Source: Selaginella moellendorffii (lineage: Eukaryota; Streptophyta; Lycopodiopsida; Selaginellales; Selaginellaceae). From it: DNA of 64,000 nucleotides. A model generated the notes under the pieces. The model was not told where the DNA came from. It worked only from the letters and a program-made list of their open reading frames with translations, and searched no databases. Positions 57,685 to 64,000 of the stretch are shown piece after piece. The position numbers and the translations under genes are program-made. Position 1 is the first letter of the stretch. Each line of letters opens with the position of its first letter. The stretch covers positions 873,154-937,153 of the forward strand of contig NW_003314335.1 in assembly GCF_000143415.4 (NCBI RefSeq), in the 5' to 3' direction.

Positions 57685-58742
57685 CCGGGACGAGGTGCAT
57701 CAAACTTTTGGAGCATTCACAAGGCAACGATCGATGGCACTGTTCTTGGAGATGTGGTGATTGTTGTCTCGGACAAGCAAGGTTCTTGGTTTTTTTCCAT
57801 TGCTAGAATCCATAGCAATCCAGCTAGAGTTTAGTTATTCCCATTCCTTTGTCCTGGATTTAGATTGGCTCGAGAGCACGGGATTTCGCTGGCATATTTT
57901 CCAAGAGCAAAGTTTGCTCCTCATGGAGTCTCTCCAAACGAGCTCGTGGGAATTCTCAGGTTCGTTTCATGCTTTTCTTTTGCTAGAAGTGTTTATCTGT
58001 GATCGATCTTTCGCAGGCATCAAAAAGTGGATTCCGTGCTGCTGGCCGGCTACTTAAAAGTTTATATCCAGAGAACTCGTGGAATTTGGAGGCAAAGGTT
58101 TCTATGGAATCAAAGTCCACGAGGCTGTCATTGCTTCCGGCGCTCGGTAACTTCTAGCTTTCATCGTTCTCTTGCCGCGAGATCTCTAAAATCTTGCAGC
58201 TTTTAACAGTGTCTCTGGCCCAACGATCCATTTCGAAGTATGATCACGGGAGTATTCTTGCGCAACGAACAGTTCCTGTTCTAGAGACGGTCACGCCGCA
58301 AGACTTGGCAGCCGGAGTGTTGGAACAAGTACGTGGTTTGATCGCTCTTTAGTTCGATTGGTTTTTGGATGGGATTTGCTACCAACAGGAGCACCCGCTG
58401 TATGTGGATGCCGCTGCGAAGAAAGGATTGAATGGAGTGGCGATGGAGTGCCTCGCATGCTCGAAAAAGAACTAGCATGTATTTCGATCTTTCTATATGT
58501 TATCCAACCATTTTTCATAACAAACATATTCATCTGCGGGCCAAATAGGAATTCGTGAAAGTTTCCCTCGCGACTACAGAAGAGCTCTCAACGAGGAGAA
58601 GGCCAAGAAAAGAGCGGCAGAGGAGGAGGAAGCGCGACTGGCCGCTGTGGATGCTTTCCAGGAACTGAAGAAAATGGCTGAAACGGAGGAGCAAGTAGAA
58701 AGATCTCCAGTGAGAACATTACCATCACTATTTAAATGGTGA
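57685..58742 (+). pseudogene. Broken phosphoribosylglycinamide formyltransferase (PUR3 / GART-type)
   Basis: PurN-type enzymes add the first formyl group in purine synthesis. Recognisable pieces in order: SIHKATIDGTVLGDVVIVVS (about 57709-57770); AREHGISLAYFPRAKFAPHG and VSPNELVGIL up to the splice near 57960; VDSVLLAGYLK; EFGGKGFYGIKVHEAVIASG; SGPTIHF; YDHGSILAQRTVPVLE; EHPLYVDAA; and EERIEWSGDGVPRML. Between GYLK and FGGKG the stretch holding the catalytic NIHP region is shortened and His is lost, and there are small frame-breaking deletions before YDHG and in the AAA-CEER step. The start is also missing. A final exon-like frame (58555-58742) is Glu/Lys/Ala-rich and of unclear relation. I infer a pseudogene; assembly errors are the alternative. 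Confidence 0.78.
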
Positions 58743-59912
58743 AATAAAAAATTGGTGGTCAAAACCTGGCAGTGATGTTCACTGCAGAAGCTTTCCATCT
58801 TGCTAGGATTACTTTACATTACAAGATATTTGTGAATGTCATGAATTAAACTTGAATATTCATGTGCATATTCCTCTCAGGTGCATATTACTTGTTCAAG
58901 CATAGTTAGAAACGAAAACTATGGATTATGTATTTGAGATTTGTGTGCGTGCCTTGAGTGTCTTGAGTGTTGCGAGATGCATCTGCGAAGAGCATCAAGC
59001 CAAAGGGAAGGCGGGAGAGTGCAAGAGATTTGGCCATTTTTTGGATACTAAAGATATGTGAAGACTATGTACAAAAGGAGTGACTAAACATTTCATGATG
59101 TATCTTGACAATCTGATCGAATTCATAGCTTTGGAAAATTTGTAATGCTCGTTACTTTCTTCTCTCAAGAAAAATTGGCCATTGAATTTTATAAGCGCTA
59201 ATGTTAATATTTTAACTGATTGCCCAAATCTAATTTACGAATATGCTGCGAATATGCCTTATAAGAGTCAGGGTCTAGGGCAGGGAGTCGGCTAGGGCAG
59301 TGATGAATTCGTGCTTTTCTTATGTCTGGACTTCTGAGAAGCTGTGATATTCTCTTTCGCGATTTCTGAGCTCGTTGGTTTCTCGCATCTCTACCAGCGC
59401 TGCTGTGCGTCAAGACAAATTGGGGGGAATTTCTTCTCCTCTCCGCTCTTGGCGTAGGGTTTTCAGCGGCGTTAAATCGTGATGCAAGACTCTTTTGCCG
59501 CAGATCTTACCGACCCATTTGATCTCTTGCCTCGCATCTGGTGTTTAATGATTCTGCGCCCATTTCTTTTTTTTCTTCCTTCCTTGGTGATGATCTTTCT
59601 ACGCGACGGGCGATCTGAACTGATGCCGTGTTGAATGTCGCGTTTGTTTGAAACTCTGAAAGGTCGAGCCCCGAGAGAGCAGATGATGATCCAGCAAATT
59701 TTATTCTACACTCCGATTGGATCGTGAGGAAAGCTTTTTCACCTCTGACAAGCTGATGCTCTCCCCGGATTCTAAAAACCAAACTTTTGATAGATCACTG
59801 AATTGTAACTGTCACTAGGCCACGTCAAAGCGAAACCGAAAACCTCTTGCTATCCCAATGGCTGCTTCTTGTTCTTGGTCTGCCTGGAAGCCATAGCCAC
59901 ACGCATGAGACA
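58743..59912. other. Intergenic, no supported gene
   Basis: An AATAAA lies directly after 58742. Short antisense frames (59204-59413, 59507-59782) have no recognisable motif. The part from about 59450 is probably promoter and leader of the next gene. Confidence 0.5.
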
Positions 59913-60137
59913 ATGCAAGGCAGGCCGCGGCAGCAAAGAGATCTTCTCTACTTTGGGACGCCACCAACGCCGATCGCTCCCTCGCCCTCGATCGAGAGCT
60001 CGTACAAGGGAGGATCCTGGCAGGGGATCATCCTGGTTTTGCTCCTGCTCATCGTAGTCTTAGGAATAATCGGATGGAACACTCACAAGAAGAAGCAGAG
60101 GTTGCAGCAGTACGACCGGTTCCAGAATCCGTTCTAG
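59913..60137 (+). CDS. Small single-pass membrane protein
   Basis: 74 residues from the ATG at 59913 (MQGRPRQQRDLLYFGTPPTP). It has a Pro/Ser-rich N-terminal half, then one strong membrane segment (GIILVLLLLIVVLGIIGW) and a short basic tail (HKKKQRLQQYDRFQNPF), giving a predicted basic cytosolic end. The frame is open for 22 more codons upstream without an ATG. I do not recognise the family; such small proteins are common and their function is unknown. Confidence 0.6.
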   Translation: MQGRPRQQRDLLYFGTPPTPIAPSPSIESSYKGGSWQGIILVLLLLIVVLGIIGWNTHKKKQRLQQYDRFQNPF

Positions 60138-60253
60138 CATTTGCTTTGTCCTGGAGCTTCTCTTTTTCTTGTTGCACTGGACAGTAGCACAGAGTTTTGG
60201 GCTCCTTGCGAGAAAAGAAGAACACCACTTACTTGCCTGTCGAGAGAATGGGC

Positions 60254-61302
60254 TTATAGTTTTTGAATGATCGTGTTGATGATCCGGTGGAAGTAGGACA
60301 TGCGCTGCACGGCTTCTTTCGCAGCGTCGAGATCGCTTCTCTTCATTGCTTCCGCGAAAGTTTTCTGGTACTCGAGCATTCTCGAGTATGCCTGTGATCC
60401 AGAAAATAAAAATGGATGTAAGCTTTAGAAAACCAACAATCTGACGTACTTTCTCTTTGAGTGCTTGGAGCTTGTTTGAGTCCGAGCAACTGCTGATAGT
60501 TTCTTGCATTTCCATCACCTATCCATCAAAAGCATCGGTGTTGAGAAGGAAAAAAAACATTTCTAGATGTGATTACCTCCATCAGGATTTCTGGATCGGT
60601 GACAGTCCCTTCCTCTTCAACGTCTACCCCGAAAGTTTCCAGCTAGAGAAGAAACGAAAAACAAAGGCTTAGATTCGAGCTCGTCGTTCCATGGCTTTCC
60701 ACTCACCAGATAAGTAGCTCGAGACAAAGGCTTCAAGAGGACCTGATACGCATTAATCACTTGAGAGGATTGATCGGCAGAGTATTCTTGCTCTTTCTAG
60801 AATGACACCAGTGAAAGTATAAGGCATGGATCACCAAAAAGAATTTTTTCTTACCGAAGATTTCATGCTGTAGAGATCAGGATGAAGCTTCTTTTGCAGA
60901 TTCTTGTACCGCTTCTCGAGCTCTCCTGTATCGAGCTCGAATTCCTTCTTCCTGGAAAAATCACGTCAGCTCCAACGATGGATGGCCAAAGAAAAGCTCT
61001 TACAAGTCGAAAATATCGAAGAAATTCACCGATCGATTCGCCGGCTGGATGATCTTGCACGCCGGGCACAGCATGAACACCTCCGCCTGCGCGGCCGCCC
61101 CACACGACCAGCATTGCCGCTGCTTACTCGTCCCAACCGAGGAGTAGCCGCGCCATAGCTCGAAAACTCTAGAACCGAAAGGCGCACCTCGATCGATCGA
61201 AATATCGCATGCCGGGGCGATCGCGCGCGTGGAGAACGAAGTGGAATCCCTCCATCGAGCGCCGCGCCTCCAGACCTGGCGGAGGATTCGTCGTCCCGCC
61301 AT
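60254..61302 (-). CDS. Iron-sulfur cluster co-chaperone HSCB (J protein)
   Basis: Delivers the ISCU-type scaffold to its HSP70 for Fe-S cluster transfer in mitochondria. Six exons on minus: 61302-61004, 60951-60855, 60796-60707, 60642-60577, 60518-60450 and 60391-60254, all GT-AG, totalling 759 bases (252 residues). The Arg-rich N-terminus fits a mitochondrial presequence. A zinc site CWSCG...CPAC (two CXXC pairs) follows, then the J domain with the diagnostic HPD in KKLHPDLYSMKSSE. The C-terminal HscB helices contain ILMEVMEMQETI and KRSDLDAAKEAVQRMSYFHR. It is divergent from the SDR gene, with 108 bases between starts, and its 3' end faces the small membrane protein. Confidence 0.96.
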
Positions 61303-61410
61303 AGCCAATCTCAAACCGGTCACCGGTTCGACACCTCTCCCAAACACCTAGACGTCTACAAAAGGTATATAGTACGTGTCTTTGGAGCCCGTGGAGTTTG
61401 TTCGCCTGTC
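61303..61410. promoter_or_regulatory. Compact bidirectional promoter (HSCB / SDR)
   Basis: Only 108 bases lie between the two start codons. It contains an ACGT-core palindrome GACGTC (near 61351) and a TATATA-like sequence near 61367. Shared regulation of the two genes is likely but not shown. Confidence 0.45.
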
Positions 61411-62803
61411 ATGGTAGGGTTCTTCAGCTACTTCACTGGAAAGCGCGGCCCTAGCGGCTTTGGATCATCCTCCACCGCGGAGGATGTCGCGCAAGGGATT
61501 TCGCTGCATTCTCAGGTTGCGATCATCACTGGTAAGCGAAATATCGATCGCTTGGCGAGATTTCGAGGATTTTTTTTTCGTTTCTTGCAAGGATCGACGT
61601 CTGGGATTGGATTCGAGACCGCGCGGGTCCTGGCCAAGCACGGCGCTCATGTCGTTGTCCCGGCCAGGAAAGTCAAGGACTCGGAGGGAGTGCGATCGAG
61701 GATTCTCAAGGAGTTTCCAGATGCCACGGTGAGCGTTGGGGAGCTGGATTTGAGCTCGCTGGCCTCGGTGAGGAAGTTCGTGAGCGAATTCAAGGCTTTG
61801 GAACTCCCGCTCAACATGATCATGTAAGCGTTCCTGTGCTTCGTTTGGATTTTTCTCTTGGCAAGAATCTGGTCATTTTTAAAAATTTTTTTTGTGCTTT
61901 TGAAGAAACAATGCCGGGATCTCTAGTGGGAAGTTTGTTCTATCACCCGAGGGACTGGAGCTTGATTTTGCGACTAATCACATGGGTAAGATAGCTTTGC
62001 TCTCCTCCAAAATTGCAGCTCAACTTTGCTGGAGCTTCCAACAGGCCATTTCTTGCTCGTGGAACTTCTGCTGGACGATGTCATCAAAACTTCCAGTGAG
62101 ACAGGCATCGAGGGCCGGATTGTCATCGTCTCCTCCGAGGCCCATAAGTTTGCTCCGAAACAAATAGTATATGAAAAGCTCAACGACAAAGACAGGTATG
62201 GAAAAAGTTCTTCTAAGATGACTCGTGTTTGATACTGTCCATGCAGCTTTTCCTGGACGGGAGCCTACGGTCGTTCCAAACTGGCAAATATATGGCATGC
62301 CAAGGAACTTGCACGGCGGCTTCAGGTAGCTTTTACTTTCTTTTTGACCAAACAAGTCACGGCTTTCCTATTTATTGGATTTCGGTGTTGACAGGAACGA
62401 AATGTGAATGTCACCGCGAACGCTCTCCATCCAGGCGCTATAGACACAAATCTGGGACGTGATTTCAACAAAATTCTTGTTTGTAAGAATCCTAGCTTGA
62501 TTGATAGAGCTGAAGGCTTTGAGTTTTTGTATGCAGCTACTGTTTTTTTCCTCGGAAAGCCTTTTCTAAAAACTGTCCCTCAGGTTTGCACAAAATCCAC
62601 TTTTGCTTTGCTAAACTTGTTTGTTTTCCGACCAGGGCGCTGCCACAACAGTTTACGCTGCGATCCACCCCTCGATGCGTGGAGTCACCGGGAAATACTT
62701 GTGTGATTGCAACGAAGCAGAGTGCAGTGCCACTGCCAATGATATGAAAATGGCTGCGGAGCTGTGGGAGTTTAGCGAGAAGTTTGTAGCATCCCATCCA
62801 TGA
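61411..62803 (+). CDS. TIC32 / WWOX-like short-chain dehydrogenase/reductase
   Basis: NAD(P)-dependent oxidoreductase. Eight exons: 61411-61531, 61592-61823, 61906-61985, 62045-62195, 62247-62325, 62395-62482, 62537-62583 and 62636-62803. All borders are GT-AG; the total is 966 bases (321 residues). The cofactor motif is split by intron 1 and reads ITG|STSGIG after joining (TGxxxGIG). NNAGI follows, then the active-site Ser in IVSSEAHKF and the YGRSK motif (YxxxK). The HPGAIDTNLGR segment and the C-terminal GAATTVYAAIHP are typical of the TIC32 / retinol-dehydrogenase-11 group in plants. Whether it is in the chloroplast envelope or elsewhere cannot be told. Confidence 0.93.
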
Positions 62804-62840
62804 CAAGGTAATCAATCCTACACATATATCTGTCTTACAA

Positions 62841-62912
62841 CACTACATATTTGGTGATTTAAGTTCTCAGGATTCGCAGTTGCCACTGTGATCCTTGGAA
62901 GAACATCGTCCA
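62841..62912 (-). pseudogene. Partial duplicate of the last glyoxalase exon
   Basis: This stretch repeats 62991-63080 (shared blocks AAGTTCTCAGGATT, GTTGCC-CTGTGATCCTT and GAACATCGTCCA) but lacks about 20 bases from the middle and reads out of frame. It is a decayed tandem copy of exon 5 of the neighbouring gene. Confidence 0.8.
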
Positions 62913-62984
62913 TGTAATGAAAAGAAGGCAAAGTTTCTTTTTCCCGGTAAGATGGCAAAATCTACATATGTTCACATTTATTTT

Positions 62985-63647
62985 TCACTCCACTACGTAC
63001 TTGGCGAATAAGTTCTCAGGATTAGTCATGGCTTTAAACTCGACGGAGTTGCCGCTGTGATCCTTAAAGAACATCGTCCACTGCAGAGAGATCGAAATGG
63101 TAAATACTCCAAGAACAGGCACAAAGATTTGTAAGAACCTGTTCTCCCGGTTGATCAGTGAAGCGAAGGTGTGGCTCGATGATAAACTTCACGCCAGCAG
63201 CAGTGACACGCTCAGCGAGCTTCAAGAAATCCGGGACCGAAAGAGCCAATCCAAAGTGTGGGACTGGAACTGGATCTCCATCTTCCAGAAAAGAAGAAAG
63301 CAAAAAAATGGATCAGTCCAGTTCTTGCAAAACCGATATCTTGGATCTTTAGTTACCAACGGCGTTTGCAGTGCTCGCGGCATTGTATCCTTCCACAAAA
63401 TGGCACACCAGCTAGGCAAAATCGGGCAGAATTTGAGTGTTTCGAGGGAGAAACTTAAAATCACTCACTTGATGGCCAAAGAGATTGAAATCCACCCAGG
63501 TCCTCGCCGATCGGCCCTCGGGACATCCCAAGATCCTACACAAGATCAAAAAGAGGATTTGTATGCCGATGCTTACCCCCCGTAAAATTCCCGAGCTGCT
63601 GTTAGATCGTGAGTGGGAATCGCTAAATGGAACGGACACAGTGCCAT
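62985..63647 (-). CDS. Glyoxalase I-like VOC-family protein
   Basis: Five exons on minus: 63647-63577, 63535-63469, 63411-63357, 63281-63139 and 63080-62985, all GT-AG, totalling 432 bases (143 residues). The start MALCPFHLAIPTHDLTAARE and then GCPEGRSARTWVDFNLFGHQ form the first beta-alpha-beta-beta-beta unit. VPVPHFGLALSVPDFLKLAE and WTMFFKDHSGNSVEFKAM form the second; His and Glu residues sit at metal-binding positions of the vicinal-oxygen-chelate fold. It lacks the glutathione-binding length of true lactoylglutathione lyase, so the substrate is unknown. Conserved as a small single-domain protein in plants and bacteria. Confidence 0.9.
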
Positions 63648-64000
63648 TTTGCGAATATTAGGGTATTCTGTGCGAACAATCTACATTTACAGTGAAACAA
63701 GATTTCCTATCATAGGTGATATTGCCACCACGGTTGATATCTTCGCCACATAGATGTTTTAGGCAGACACACCTTTAAAGACATGATACCTAAATCTGGA
63801 GGAGAGCTTTCCAGGCACAACATGCAAGTACTTCAAGCCTGCTCTTTAGTGTGAGAGTGGAGTGGCGTTTTTGTATAGCTAGATCAGAGTTTTTGTTCCA
63901 TGAGAGTTGAGGGTACATTTTTGGCTGCTGATAAAGCCATTTCATGGGCCTACCAGCAAAATTCCAAAACACCAGCTCATTCCAATTTCTGCTTTGGCTT
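63648..64000. other. Upstream region of the glyoxalase-like gene
   Basis: No coding feature recognised up to the window edge. Confidence 0.4.

Noticed and set aside
1-64000. CRISPR arrays, operons, bacterial ribosome sites or plasmid features
   Set aside because: Spliced genes, short GT-AG introns and LTR elements show nuclear plant DNA; the repeats are PPR codons and transposons.

Overview
This is nuclear DNA of a land plant, most likely a lycophyte of the Selaginella type. That is an inference from the compact genes with introns of about 50-80 bases, five intron-poor pentatricopeptide (PPR) genes, plant-type single-copy genes, and a chromodomain Ty3/gypsy element. No species-level proof can be had from the window alone.

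Layout. 1-2400: AT-rich, no convincing gene. 2.4-14.6 kb: a caffeic-acid-type O-methyltransferase (minus), then a PPR cluster (three genes on plus, one on minus) with the TBP-repressor subunit NC2-beta/Dr1 between the first two. 14.7-16.7 kb: very AT-rich and empty. 16.75-28.8 kb: one large many-exon VPS13 lipid-transfer gene (minus). 29.0-33.3 kb: an alpha/beta hydrolase and a FIST + LON-substrate-binding protein, both minus. 33.6-36.0 kb: a fifth PPR gene and a small secreted dirigent-like protein. 36.1-36.2 kb: a decayed tRNA-Ala. 36.65-47.21 kb: nested retrotransposons, an old degenerate Ty3/gypsy element split by a younger 5.47-kb chromovirus with 336-bp LTRs and an exact 5-bp target duplication. 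47.5-55.8 kb: remnants (a PPR fragment, a hAT transposase with in-frame stops only, diverged direct repeats, an internally deleted antisense copy of the older gypsy family). 55.8-64 kb: housekeeping genes again: an unrecognised spliced gene, a broken GAR formyltransferase (PUR3), a small membrane protein, the Fe-S co-chaperone HSCB, a TIC32-like short-chain dehydrogenase and a glyoxalase-like protein.

The most interesting signals are in the young chromovirus. The 15 bases just inside its 5' LTR are the perfect complement of the stretch where its own transcript should start, as in Tf1-type self-priming. Its gag and pol frames are joined by a canonical -1 frameshift heptamer GGGAAAC, a 6-nt spacer and a stem-loop. 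A second unexpected pattern is a palindromic DNA motif, ATGCCC-N(3-5)-GGGCAT, recurring in all five PPR genes on both strands.

Functional links: the PPR proteins are expected to act on organellar RNA; HSCB serves mitochondrial Fe-S assembly; NC2-beta controls RNA polymerase II initiation; VPS13 moves lipid at membrane contacts. Several neighbours are divergent with only about 110-290 bases between start codons (COMT/PPR, NC2-beta/PPR, FIST-LON/PPR, HSCB/SDR), so shared bidirectional promoters are likely.
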